NCBI RefSeq assembly: GCF_002742335.1
Contig: NZ_MDGR01000007.1
Span: 2,112,501 to 2,176,500, forward strand
Direction of reading: 5' to 3'
DNA length: 64,000 nt
From: Reichenbachiella sp. 5M10
GTDB taxonomy: Bacteria > Bacteroidota > Bacteroidia > Cytophagales > Cyclobacteriaceae
Positions 8,562 to 17,907 of this stretch are shown here, in pieces; the stretch's first letter is position 1, and the number at the start of each line of letters is the position of its first letter. The notes under the pieces are model-generated. The model ran no database searches and was not told the origin of the DNA. It saw only the letters and a program-made list of their open reading frames with translations. The position numbers and the translations under genes are program-made.

Positions 8562-10109
8562 TTATTTCACCTTCACGAAATCACCGGGCTTGTACGTACG
8601 GTCGAAGAAAGCCTGCTCTGGTCCATAGAAGCGGAACAAGCTAAACCAGCCTCTGCCAGGTACGGTTTTGATGAAGTTGGACTTGTTGTCTGGATTGTCC
8701 GGTCCTATGAAGAAGGTCACTGAACCGTCTTCGTTTGCTGCCAACTCGTTCATGGTATTGAGCGAAGGATAAACTTGCCCCTCGGCATCTACACCCGCTG
8801 CGGTCTCTGCGTCATACAAAGTGAGTGAGGTAAACAGCTTGGCTGGCATATCAGCAGGGAAGGTAATTTCATAGCTGTTTTCACCCATGAGGTAGTTGCC
8901 CTCGCTGTCTTTGTAAGCATTGCCATACTTGGCTCCCAAGCCGACGATAGACGACATCATACCTGTACTGATCGAGTAGTGGTTGATGTACATGTGCGCT
9001 TTGGCATTGACATCTGTATGCTTGGTCACTCTGTCTCTAAATTCCTCGTCTATCAAAGTATGCATAAAATCATCAAGCTCTGTATGTGCATGAGCGACCC
9101 ATTTGCGGTCGTTCCACCACAGGCCGTCAGGCTCTCCGTCAAAATTAGCCGCGATGTTTTTGGCCATGCGCCAGGCCGTCTCAGCAGCCTGACCGAGTAG
9201 CTCCTTTTGGCGAGTTGTTGGATTGAATGCTGTACCTTTTTTGATACCGATAGCTGTCAACATGCCGTGCATGTATGGATCGATGTTGTCCACACGATCG
9301 CTTTGGATGAAACGGTTGAGCATTTCGAAATAAGAGAAGTCATGCGCAAACAAGGCATCTGATGGGGTATCAGAGGCATGCTGAAAATCCATCGGCTTAG
9401 CCTCACCCTCTAGCGGGTAAATCTTGATCCCCTGTACTGCGTCTACGCCGGGCTGTAGGTTGTCCACAGATTGGAAAAAACCACGTTGGAAGATAAACAC
9501 GCCGTTGGTTTTGCTGGTGTATAGGTAATATCCCTCAGGCACCTCTCCGTCATACCCCTCGGGTACGATCAGGTACTTGCCTCCTTTGCCGCGATCTGGT
9601 CCAGGGAAGCCAATGTCGCCCAAGAAGCGGGTACCATCGGGGCGCTCTGGCCCTTCGAGTGGTCTGTGCCAAAAGTCATCCAACAATCCCTGTAGCATCG
9701 GAGGTACATCCAGCACCAAAGGACCTGTTTTGCTCAGATCGGCAAAGCCCAGTGCATAGATCACATCCGAGTTGGGCGTGGTGATGATGGTTTGGGGTTT
9801 TAGCCTTTTCTCAAAGACCGAGATGACGTTGTAGCCTTCGCCAAAGGTCTTGCCGAGGCCTTCTTTCATCGCGAACATATTCACGGCTGGCAATGCCCAC
9901 AGATAGGTCTGCGTGGCGCGTTGGAAATAAAGTTCTTCGTCCAGTGTACGAGACACCTCAGCTGTAGGGTAACCTCCCTCAAGCGGCAGACTGGCCAGGG
10001 TTTCATAGCGGTTCGACTCGGTAGCAGCACTTTGCTGCTTTTCTTGTGGCTGACAAGCAGTGAACAGCACTGCTCCAGCCAGGGATAAGTTTAAGATATG
10101 GTTTTTCAT
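8562..10109 (-). CDS. DUF1254/DUF1214 lipoprotein (long form)
   Basis: The 515-residue protein has a lipobox (AVLFTAC, Cys at about residue 19), a DUF1254 domain at about 50-190 (YFQRATQTYLWALPAVNMFA, TPNSDVIYALG) and a DUF1214 domain near the C terminus (EITFPADMPAKLFTSLTLYD, then NFIKTVPGRGW and RFYGPE). Proteins with this pair are widespread and lack an established activity; co-occurrence with sulfatases is frequent. The first 22 residues are almost identical to those of the neighbour at 10116-11180, only 6 nt upstream, so the two are co-transcribed and share a duplicated leader. A 3' fragment of a sister copy lies at 1963-2083. It is anchored in a membrane, probably facing the periplasm. 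Confidence 0.85.
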   Translation of the reverse strand: MKNHILNLSLAGAVLFTACQPQEKQQSAATESNRYETLASLPLEGGYPTAEVSRTLDEELYFQRATQTYLWALPAVNMFAMKEGLGKTFGEGYNVISVFEKRLKPQTIITTPNSDVIYALGFADLSKTGPLVLDVPPMLQGLLDDFWHRPLEGPERPDGTRFLGDIGFPGPDRGKGGKYLIVPEGYDGEVPEGYYLYTSKTNGVFIFQRGFFQSVDNLQPGVDAVQGIKIYPLEGEAKPMDFQHASDTPSDALFAHDFSYFEMLNRFIQSDRVDNIDPYMHGMLTAIGIKKGTAFNPTTRQKELLGQAAETAWRMAKNIAANFDGEPDGLWWNDRKWVAHAHTELDDFMHTLIDEEFRDRVTKHTDVNAKAHMYINHYSISTGMMSSIVGLGAKYGNAYKDSEGNYLMGENSYEITFPADMPAKLFTSLTLYDAETAAGVDAEGQVYPSLNTMNELAANEDGSVTFFIGPDNPDNKSNFIKTVPGRGWFSLFRFYGPEQAFFDRTYKPGDFVKVK

Positions 10110-10115
10110 GTCTAT

Positions 10116-11180
10116 TTATTTCAAATCTGGTAAAACATAATCTCCGTTGATCACGGACTCGCCAGGCATATACACCCTGAAACAAATCCAAAAGGGCTTG
10201 GATGGTGTAAGGAGTTTATTAGTGTATTCTGCTTTTTCAAATTGGTCTTTGGGCACGTAATACATGTCAAAGCTTTTGCCGTCCGGGTTCAACTGTATTT
10301 CTGTGTTGCTGATGGTAGAGCCTTCGTCCGTTTTCAGGTATTGATCAGCCCCATAGATGGTGATGGAGTAAAAGCCAAGATTGGCGTCTTTCATTTCAGG
10401 AATCTTGTATGTGGCTTTGTATACTTTGCCTTCTTCTAGATCATACTGTGCGGTCAGGTACTGTGCATCTTTGTCTGGCAGTAGTCCAGTGGCGATAGAC
10501 ACGCCGCGGTTGCGATCTTCGAGCGAAACGGGCGCATCGATTGTCCCCATAGTACCTTGCACTCCTTCTTTCTTAGCTACATCCACATAGGTGGCCAGTA
10601 CTTGTTTAAACTCTGCCATGTTCCAATTGGTCACCTGGAATGATTGAGGTTGGTAGCCATTCAGATATTCCAATTGCAACTGATCCTGATACTCATTTAC
10701 TTTCTTGATGTCAGCAGTATCATTTGGGTTGACTTGCATACGTACATTAGCCCAAAAGAAATCCGTAGTTTTGGGTGCAGGGATCACATATCGACCCGGG
10801 CCATAGAATACATCCGCAGTGATATGGTTGTGATTGACTATGTGCAGGGACATGTATCGTCCGTCGTTTTCCGGCAAGGTGATCGCTACATCTCCTCCAC
10901 CGTCCAAGATGGCAAAAGAATAATCCGTGTCGCGATTCATCAATGGTGCAGGCTGCTCATCTAGGGGCATGGGCTTGCGGTGATGGTTCCAAGTGTTGTT
11001 GGCACCTTGTACAAACTCCTTCTGCATGGCGAGATCCGCCATCGCTAAAGCAAAATTATCTTTGGTCACGCTGACAGTGGAAGCTTGCTTAGTTTCTGTT
11101 GTTTCATTCTTTTTTTGTGGCTGACAGGCTGTAAATAGCACAGCAGCAGCCATAGATAGATTTAAGATGTGGTTTTTCAT
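10116..11180 (-). CDS. DUF1254/DUF1214 lipoprotein (short form)
   Basis: The 354-residue lipoprotein (FTAC lipobox at about residue 19) carries a DUF1254-like part (NRDTDYSFAILDGGGDVAIT, GRYMSLHIVNHNH) and a C-terminal DUF1214-like part (GFYSITIYGADQYL, PFWICFRVYMPGE). Its leader MKNHILNLSMAAAVLFTACQ differs from that of the next gene at only two positions, while the rest differs strongly in length and sequence. The leader was apparently duplicated or converted. It precedes the long form by 6 nt, which suggests a two-subunit or tandem-enzyme arrangement. The catalytic activity is unknown. Confidence 0.82.
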   Translation of the reverse strand: MKNHILNLSMAAAVLFTACQPQKKNETTETKQASTVSVTKDNFALAMADLAMQKEFVQGANNTWNHHRKPMPLDEQPAPLMNRDTDYSFAILDGGGDVAITLPENDGRYMSLHIVNHNHITADVFYGPGRYVIPAPKTTDFFWANVRMQVNPNDTADIKKVNEYQDQLQLEYLNGYQPQSFQVTNWNMAEFKQVLATYVDVAKKEGVQGTMGTIDAPVSLEDRNRGVSIATGLLPDKDAQYLTAQYDLEEGKVYKATYKIPEMKDANLGFYSITIYGADQYLKTDEGSTISNTEIQLNPDGKSFDMYYVPKDQFEKAEYTNKLLTPSKPFWICFRVYMPGESVINGDYVLPDLK

Positions 11181-11241
11181 AATATTGAAATTAACAATTA
11201 CAGGTTGAAAATATTATTGTTGTGTAAGGATAAGGTAGGTG

Positions 11242-12519
11242 TTAAAAATTTTCATTTAGTCGCAAAAAGAATCCAGTGGTGCCATAGTTGCCCCAGCCGT
11301 AATCTATCCCGAGGTTGGTCCGAGCCTTTTTGCTAATGTTGAGTCTGAGCCCTACGCCATATCCCGGCTCGATGTATTCGAACAAGCTAATGCCATTGTC
11401 TCCACCATTGGCCGTAGTAATATTGGCATATGCCACGGCACCAAAGAATTTAGGATTTTTGGCAGTCGCCAGTAAGTGCCTTCTGAATTCAATTCCAGCA
11501 AAGACTAGATCATAGCCTCGGAAACGCCCCTGTGCGTAGGGTTCAGAGGATTTGGCATATTGATCCCATGCAGAGGCTGGGAGGTTCATGTAAGGCAAAT
11601 TACCTGAAGTTGTAAAATTCCCGAATGCCCAAAGCGCCAAGATATTGTTACTATCACCGTCGAAACTGAAGTAATCTCGGTATTCCATCCATAGCTGAGT
11701 CGAACTTTGGTCACTGCCCATGAATTCTGGATTTATTTTAAATGAAAGCAAGGCATACCGACCACTATAGGGGTTGTTGATATTGTCACGGGTATCGAGC
11801 ATGCCGTTGAGCGAAAGTCCTACCAACGTACTTTCCTCCTGATCAAAGCCTTTGGCTACATTGTAGGCATAGTAAGGAGTAATCACCGTATCGCTAGGCG
11901 CCAAACTCAACAGTTGATCATTGATGTTGCTGAACAAATCCAGATGCAAACCAATACCCGCATAAAAGCCCTTGTCATTGATTTTTCGCAAAGCCGTTTC
12001 ATAAAATCGAAAAAACTGAAATTGCATCATATCCGCTTCCGACGTACCGTCATAGCGCTTGTCATTGAACTCAAAACCACTATCTGCCAACCTTGCTGAT
12101 TGTGGTCCTGTACCCAAGCCCCAGGTGGGTTGTGAAGAATCCAGATATCGCCAGTCCCCCATCAATATCCATTCATTATTACTGGTGTATACCGTAGACT
12201 TTAGGGTAGTGATGGTCTGCTTTTTGGTGGTAAATGCTATGCCTAAAAGGGCCGAAGACAACTTCGTCGTAGCTGGTTCTCCTAGAAAGGCACTGGCCGC
12301 AGCACCTGCGCCATAAATAAACCCAAACGCCGGATTGGCTCCAATGACTGGAACCGGTGTGATGTACACATCTCCCTTTTCGGGTGGCTTGTTCTTCTTG
12401 GCTTGTTTCTCGGCTTTCTTGTCTACCTTGGCGCTATTCACACGCTGCGCACAGACAGGGTTGGCCGTTACCAAAGTACATAGAAAGAGGAACAGAAAGT
12501 TTAGGCTTAGTTTTTTCAT
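11242..12519 (-). CDS. Omp85/BamA-TamA superfamily outer-membrane barrel without POTRA domains
   Basis: The 425-residue protein has a signal peptide (cleavage after NPVCAQ), a short Lys-rich linker (KKAEKQAKKNK) and a C-terminal barrel with the hallmark segment GRFRGYDLVFAGIEFRRHL, matching the (V/I)RG(F/Y) lid-lock motif of the Omp85 superfamily. It ends in strand FFLRLNENF. At this length there is room for the 16-strand barrel but not for POTRA repeats, so it is not the essential assembly factor BamA. Such 'surface antigen D15-like' proteins may secrete or display a partner. It lies 61 nt upstream of the DUF1254 pair on the same strand and is probably the first gene of that unit. Confidence 0.8.
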   Translation of the reverse strand: MKKLSLNFLFLFLCTLVTANPVCAQRVNSAKVDKKAEKQAKKNKPPEKGDVYITPVPVIGANPAFGFIYGAGAAASAFLGEPATTKLSSALLGIAFTTKKQTITTLKSTVYTSNNEWILMGDWRYLDSSQPTWGLGTGPQSARLADSGFEFNDKRYDGTSEADMMQFQFFRFYETALRKINDKGFYAGIGLHLDLFSNINDQLLSLAPSDTVITPYYAYNVAKGFDQEESTLVGLSLNGMLDTRDNINNPYSGRYALLSFKINPEFMGSDQSSTQLWMEYRDYFSFDGDSNNILALWAFGNFTTSGNLPYMNLPASAWDQYAKSSEPYAQGRFRGYDLVFAGIEFRRHLLATAKNPKFFGAVAYANITTANGGDNGISLFEYIEPGYGVGLRLNISKKARTNLGIDYGWGNYGTTGFFLRLNENF

Positions 12520-12925
12520 AATCTATTCAGAATGACTCAGGCAGTAAAGTTGGCAACAATGGAAATGAGACTCCTCCTCATTCAATGGTTGGACTTTTTC
12601 CATTGATAGAATATCCCATATATTGAATAGCCCGCAAACTATGGCCTGCTCAATCCAAGAAAAAGAAAGACGAATGGATACGTACAACCTAGAGTCACAG
12701 GAGCATAACACTCCAGACACATGTAAGGCAGACACACGTCCACCCCCATTCAATAATAGACCCGCATATGACCGTCCAATGGTTAGCTTCATGGTTTAGA
12801 TGGTTCTTCAATAAAAGTCTCCTAAAGATTCAATTCTAACATCGAATCATACAACTAGTAGACTTATCAAAGTTGCTAACAAAGCGGCACAAATTCAAAT
12901 GAAACAAACAAGTATATGGTTATCC
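12520..12925. other. 406-nt gap between aminotransferase and Omp85-like genes
   Basis: I see no convincing gene. A minus-strand open frame of 89 codons (12523-12792) is rich in Cys and Ser and has no family signature. The gap probably holds the promoter of the minus-strand unit that starts at 12519. Confidence 0.4.
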
Positions 12926-14344
12926 CTATACCTCAAACACGCTTTGGATTTCATCCGTTGCTACTGTTTCACTCCCAACTAGCTCATAATCATTCGTTGC
13001 AGGATTGTATCGGTAGTCTTTGACCCATTCCTTATTATTTTTCGCAATCTCTTCGACTCCTTTCAATACCCGCTTCAACTCTTCGTCAGACATGGTAGGG
13101 TGCAGTGACAGACGTACAAATCCAGGTTTGTGCGTCAGGTTTTTTTGATCAATCTGATCCGTCATGCTCTGCGATTGTTCCTCGTCTATCCCAAACAAAT
13201 AGTGCACATAAGTACTCGCACATGCCCATCCTCCACGTACTTGTACTCCAAAGCGATCATTGAGCATGCGCACTACCGCATTGTAATGTATGCCTTGGAT
13301 ATTGAAGGAAACCACTCCTATCCTATCGGCCGTCAACTCTCCTACTATCTCTAGTCCATCGATGGCTTGTAGTCCTTGGATCGCCTGATCAAGTAGTACC
13401 TTTTCCCTCTTTTCCATTTGTTCGACTCCCATTTTTTCTTTGAGGCGAATAGCCAATGCGGCACGGATCGTTTGCAAGAAAGCTGGCGTACCACCGTCTT
13501 CTTTTGTCTCGATATTGGCATGTATACCATAATCTCCCTTGGGCTTAGTCCAAGTGACATTGCCTCCACCTGGGATGGTGGAGTGTCCTCCGTATAGCCT
13601 TTGGTCAAAAACCAAAACTCCGCTTGACCCAGGTCCTCCTAGAAATTTGTGCGGAGAAAAGTATATCGCATCCAACTGTTTTGATATGTCTTGTGGGTGC
13701 ATCTGAATTGTCACATATGGAGCAGTCGCAGCATAATCAACGAAACACTTCCCCCCGTATTGATGGATCATCTTGGCTAGCTCGTGTACTGGCGTAAGTA
13801 TACCCGTCACATTGGACCCAGAAGTAAACGCCCCTATGAGGGTCTGACGGTTTGCATACTGAGCCAGCAGTCTATCCCACTGTTCCAAGTCTATTTCGGC
13901 ATGCTGATTTGGTGGAACGACTATCACTTCGGCTCCCGCGTCAATCCAGGCCACCTGATGAGAGTGGTGCTCCATATGTGACAGCAGTACCACAGGTTTC
14001 TCATCGTATTGTTGCAAATTGAGTATTTCGATAAACCGGTGCATTGCTCCAGTCATTCCGCTACCTGTCGTGACCAACACATCCTGGTCGGTCGCTCCCA
14101 CATGTACTTTGATAATCTCACGGGCCTGTAGGTAAGCTGCCGTCATCTGACTCCCCGTCTTGTTGGAATACGAATGGGTATTGGCCAACCACGGCCCTAT
14201 TTGATCAGTCATGATGCGCTCAATGGGTCGATACAAGCGGCCTCCAGCAACCCAATCTGCATAAATCATCTGTTGTGTACCAAAACGCGTCTCGAAACAT
14301 TGGTCCCAGCCGACGATATTTTCTCTCACTTCATCGAATATCAT
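12926..14344 (-). CDS. PLP-dependent class V aminotransferase, cysteine-desulfurase-like
   Basis: The 472-residue protein has the class V fold. A TGSGMTGA phosphate loop lies at about residues 93-100, His-rich SHMEHHSH at 122-129, the PLP aspartate Asp203 in FVDYAA, and the Schiff-base lysine Lys233 in YFSPHKFLGG. A late RGGWACAS segment places a cysteine near the position of the SufS/CsdA active-site cysteine. It is longer than typical SufS (about 410), with an extra C-terminal tail. No iron-sulfur assembly genes are adjacent, so a specialised desulfurase/lyase is as likely as a housekeeping role. It is divergent from the kinase at 14548. Confidence 0.85.
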   Translation of the reverse strand: MIFDEVRENIVGWDQCFETRFGTQQMIYADWVAGGRLYRPIERIMTDQIGPWLANTHSYSNKTGSQMTAAYLQAREIIKVHVGATDQDVLVTTGSGMTGAMHRFIEILNLQQYDEKPVVLLSHMEHHSHQVAWIDAGAEVIVVPPNQHAEIDLEQWDRLLAQYANRQTLIGAFTSGSNVTGILTPVHELAKMIHQYGGKCFVDYAATAPYVTIQMHPQDISKQLDAIYFSPHKFLGGPGSSGVLVFDQRLYGGHSTIPGGGNVTWTKPKGDYGIHANIETKEDGGTPAFLQTIRAALAIRLKEKMGVEQMEKREKVLLDQAIQGLQAIDGLEIVGELTADRIGVVSFNIQGIHYNAVVRMLNDRFGVQVRGGWACASTYVHYLFGIDEEQSQSMTDQIDQKNLTHKPGFVRLSLHPTMSDEELKRVLKGVEEIAKNNKEWVKDYRYNPATNDYELVGSETVATDEIQSVFEV

Positions 14345-14547
14345 TTGTAGTCTTGTTGTTTGCTTGCAAATTTGGACAAGCTGTAAAAAAGATCACTATC
14401 ATTTCTGATTTTTCATTTCAGCAATCCCCCACCTGCTTTATTATTTACCAGGATTTGACATGGAATTATTTTTAATATGTCTCTACTTGGGTATTTTTAC
14501 GACTCTAGGACATCACTCTTTGCAGTGATTCATGAAAACGAAGAACA

Positions 14548-16476
14548 TTGATCAAACACCTACTCTTTACTTTCCTTCTGCTGTTTCAAGTCAGCTTGTT
14601 GCTAGCCCAACAAAAATCGCCGATACAAAACATCGACAGCTTGAAATCCATCCTGACCGAGGTACAGGAGGAGCCACTAGTAGACCTCTACAATGCCATC
14701 AGCTGGAACTACCGCAACATCACCATAGATTCATCCTTGTACTATGCCCAAAAAGCCAATACACTATCCCGCAAATTGGATTACTCTTTGGGGCTGAGCA
14801 AAAGCTTGAATTTCATTGGCATTGCCAAAAGAAACCACAGTGACTTTTTGGGAGCATTGGAGCACTTCTTTGAAGCACTAAAGCATGCCGAGCAAAGCAG
14901 AAACCTCATACAAATCAGTTACTCATTGATCAATATTGGCAATATCTACATCTTCCAAACGAACTACGAAGGAGCCATCGAATACTTTGAAAAAGCACTC
15001 ATCAATGCCGAAAAACTAGAGGATTTAGATCTAAGAGCCTATTGTCACGTCAATCTCGGAAGGTCATATACAGGACTACACCGCTACAAAGAAGCAGAAA
15101 ATCACTTACTCGCTGCGATCAATTTGCGAGATCAGCAACAAGACCGAGAAGGAAAAGTCATCTCCAGAGTTGATTTGGCCAACCTCTACATCCTCAGTGA
15201 CCGACTGGATGAAGCACTCGATATACTCATGACCAACTTACCCGAAGTACAAGCTTTGGGGCACAAGACGACTCTAGGCTACAACTACCTCAACATCGCC
15301 AAGGTCTATCTAAAAAAAGGGAATTTGAACAAAGCAGAGCACTACGCCAAACAAAGCCTTGCCATCAGTCAAAGCAACCACATTAAAACTGTCGCTAGTG
15401 AAATACTCAAGTTGCTCTCCTCTATCTATGAATCTTCTCACCAGTACGCCAAAGCACTCCAATACCATCAGCAACACCTGATCACCAAAGATTCTATCTT
15501 CAGCGAGGAAAACACACGCAAAATCGAATCTCTACATGCGACATATGCTGCAGAAAAAAAGGAAGCCGAAACCCGCTACCTCAAGCAACAGTCTGAACTC
15601 AATCTCATTATCATCAACCGACAAAAAACCATCATCTGGCTCACTGTCATTGCTGCAATCATGTTTTTCGCTTTGGCGGTCATCTCCTTCAAAGCTGCCA
15701 ATGACCGAAAGAAAATGACACTAGAGATAGAGAAGCAAAAAGAAGAGGCATTCAAGCACAACAACAACCTCATTGATCTCAATCACGAAAAAAACAACCT
15801 CATCCGTATCCTATCCCATGATCTCAGGGCACCAATCAACAACATCAAAGGATTGACTCAAGTACATCTAGATAGCCACGAGGAGAGTTTTGACGAAGAC
15901 GATGTAGATACTCTCAACCATATCGTAAGCGAATCAGATCGCTTGCTAGGGATGATTACCAAAATCCTCAATGTTGAAGCGCTTGAAGAAGAAACCAAAA
16001 GTTATACAACAGACAAAGTCAACGTCAACTACGTCGCAGAACAAGTACTCGACAACTATGCCTCGGCTGCCAAGGCCAAAAACATCCGCATTGTCCCTAG
16101 ACTAGGCACTACCCCTTTATTCATATTGGGAGATCAAATGCACCTACACCAGGTTATGGAAAACCTCCTGTCCAATGCCATCAAATTTTCTGAAAGAAAT
16201 ACAGAAATACAGATCAAAGTCACCAAAACCAAACCGAGCGGTAGGGTTCAAATCTCCTTTACGGATCAAGGCCCTGGACTGACAGACGAAGACAAAACCA
16301 AAATCTTCAAAAAATTTCAGACGCTCAGTGCCAAGCCTACGGGTGACGAGCAATCCACAGGTCTCGGCCTGTCCATCGTCAAGCAATATGTCGAACAAAT
16401 GGACGGATCAGTATGGGTAGATAGTGTGATTGGCAAGGGGTCCACGTTCTACATGGAGTTCTTGAGCGCGACGTGA
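14548..16476 (+). CDS. TPR-containing membrane sensor histidine kinase
   Basis: The 642-residue protein has a signal sequence (LLFTFLLLFQVSLLLAQ), TPR repeats at about 60-340 in the periplasm (for example GAIEYFEKALINAEKLEDLD), one TM helix at about 360-385 (TIIWLTVIAAIMFFALAVIS), HisKA with His424 (ILSHDLRAPINN), and HATPase_c with N-box NLLSNAIKF, DQGPGL and GLGLSIVKQYVE. No receiver domain or response regulator is attached or adjacent. The frame opens at TTG (14548); an ATG at 14532 is in a different frame and stops the match, so the start is uncertain. It is a complete kinase by motif content. Confidence 0.88.
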   Translation: MIKHLLFTFLLLFQVSLLLAQQKSPIQNIDSLKSILTEVQEEPLVDLYNAISWNYRNITIDSSLYYAQKANTLSRKLDYSLGLSKSLNFIGIAKRNHSDFLGALEHFFEALKHAEQSRNLIQISYSLINIGNIYIFQTNYEGAIEYFEKALINAEKLEDLDLRAYCHVNLGRSYTGLHRYKEAENHLLAAINLRDQQQDREGKVISRVDLANLYILSDRLDEALDILMTNLPEVQALGHKTTLGYNYLNIAKVYLKKGNLNKAEHYAKQSLAISQSNHIKTVASEILKLLSSIYESSHQYAKALQYHQQHLITKDSIFSEENTRKIESLHATYAAEKKEAETRYLKQQSELNLIIINRQKTIIWLTVIAAIMFFALAVISFKAANDRKKMTLEIEKQKEEAFKHNNNLIDLNHEKNNLIRILSHDLRAPINNIKGLTQVHLDSHEESFDEDDVDTLNHIVSESDRLLGMITKILNVEALEEETKSYTTDKVNVNYVAEQVLDNYASAAKAKNIRIVPRLGTTPLFILGDQMHLHQVMENLLSNAIKFSERNTEIQIKVTKTKPSGRVQISFTDQGPGLTDEDKTKIFKKFQTLSAKPTGDEQSTGLGLSIVKQYVEQMDGSVWVDSVIGKGSTFYMEFLSAT

Positions 16477-16515
16477 AACCAAGCACTAATCAACCACCAG
16501 TAGGTTGATATATCC

Positions 16516-17904
16516 TTATGGCTGCACCAAGGCAAACTCATTGCCATTGCACGGGTTATACAACCTGAACACCACGAGATCTTCTACAATGGGCCAATTA
16601 GATATGTAGAGTTGCCCTGTGCCAAATATCTCGTCAGTGACATCTCGTAGATTTTGTTCGTCTTCGGCAGTCACCTCATCGGCATTGGTATAACTGAACT
16701 CTTCATTGAGCACTACTTCTAGATAGTTACCCAACACTGCCACGCTTTCAAACCCTCGCAAGTGTGTCTGACGTACGTCATTTTCATCCAGATAGCTAAT
16801 CCCTACGGAGTAGTCAATCTCCATAGAATCGCGACCATAATTGAAAATAAAACCAGAAGCATCTGGATACAATTGCCCAATAATCTGATCATCGTCAGTC
16901 ATCGAAAATCCCGTACTATCTGCCACGTAGAAAATATTGATCGAATAAGGCACGTCGCTTTGTGTCACAAAATCCAGCCCCGAAGATTCAAAAAGGGTGT
17001 GTCGTAGTTCTACAGCTCCTAATCCAGCAACACTCCCTGTATACACTGGTGCATCCTGTATCTCTGCACTACAATAGACCTCCCCTGTGTGATTGAGTGT
17101 ATTCAATTCCACTTCTTGGATGCTATACTCCTTGCCTCCATGACCAAACGTAATCGGCTCCTCCAGTACCATACTCCCGCCGAAAAGCGTAAACGAATGC
17201 TCTTGATTTATTGCTACCCAACTCGTAATTGCCCGACTATCCAACCCAGGTGCCGCTCCATCGACCGTCAGCACACGCTTGGTCAAGTCTATCGACCAGT
17301 AGACCGATAAGTCATCTCCCATCAAGTACAACTGCTGCATCGTCTGTGTACCTAGGGGTTGAGAGTACAATTCAAACATATCAAGATTGGCTGCTTCCTC
17401 GCGCGAAAATCCCTGTTCAGCGTTTGCAGGTGCCGGTACCAAAACTATACTGGTTTTATTGACTGCATCCGTCTTGCTGTACAAGATGAGATTCTCCCCG
17501 TCTTCTTCTAAGTAGAAAAATTCAAACTCTGCTCCAAATGTCGATTGATCTTGTTCAAAGAGATAGTGAAAGACAGCGTAGGTTTCGAATGTCAATTGCA
17601 CTGCCAACTGGACATCTACACGGTAAGGAATCGTTTGATCATACAACGTCCCCTCTTCGGAAGCTAAGTCAGACTGAATACGCACTTCTTCCTCGTCAAA
17701 ATCCAAAAGAATATAATAAGCTCCCGAACCTGGCACAGGCTGATATTGCAACATCCATCCGTGCTCTGGCGCCATGAGTTTGTCCCGAAGTTCATCAATA
17801 GCAGATTGCCGACGTACATCAGCAGAGTCCAGTTTGCCTCCATCATCCGAGCCACAGCCCCATAGCAGCAACAACCAAATCGATATGTATGCTAGTTTTT
17901 TCAT
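16516..17904 (-). CDS. DUF4302 lipoprotein of the SusCD locus
   Basis: The 462-residue product has a lipobox (LLLLWGC) and the DUF4302 opening (RRQSAIDELRDKL, then HGWMLQYQPVPGSGAYYI). DUF4302 lipoproteins are found in Bacteroidota next to SusC/SusD and a zinc-metallohydrolase lipoprotein, which is exactly the order here. It is probably surface-exposed or periplasmic and may bind the imported substrate. It starts 3 nt after the stop of the HExxH gene and is the last gene of the operon. No enzymatic motif is seen. Confidence 0.82.
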   Translation of the reverse strand: MKKLAYISIWLLLLWGCGSDDGGKLDSADVRRQSAIDELRDKLMAPEHGWMLQYQPVPGSGAYYILLDFDEEEVRIQSDLASEEGTLYDQTIPYRVDVQLAVQLTFETYAVFHYLFEQDQSTFGAEFEFFYLEEDGENLILYSKTDAVNKTSIVLVPAPANAEQGFSREEAANLDMFELYSQPLGTQTMQQLYLMGDDLSVYWSIDLTKRVLTVDGAAPGLDSRAITSWVAINQEHSFTLFGGSMVLEEPITFGHGGKEYSIQEVELNTLNHTGEVYCSAEIQDAPVYTGSVAGLGAVELRHTLFESSGLDFVTQSDVPYSINIFYVADSTGFSMTDDDQIIGQLYPDASGFIFNYGRDSMEIDYSVGISYLDENDVRQTHLRGFESVAVLGNYLEVVLNEEFSYTNADEVTAEDEQNLRDVTDEIFGTGQLYISNWPIVEDLVVFRLYNPCNGNEFALVQP

Positions 17905-17907
17905 CCT

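Noticed and set aside
12523-12792. Minus-strand open frame of 89 codons in the gap before the Omp85-like gene
   Set aside because: The translation is Cys/Ser-rich with no domain or signal pattern, overlaps the likely promoter region and ends against the next gene's start; it reads like non-coding DNA.
14532-14843. ATG-started frame of 103 codons at the start of the TPR kinase gene
   Set aside because: It runs in another frame over the kinase's signal peptide and first TPRs and gives a low-complexity His/Gln-rich product; the ATG is noted only as an uncertainty about the kinase start.
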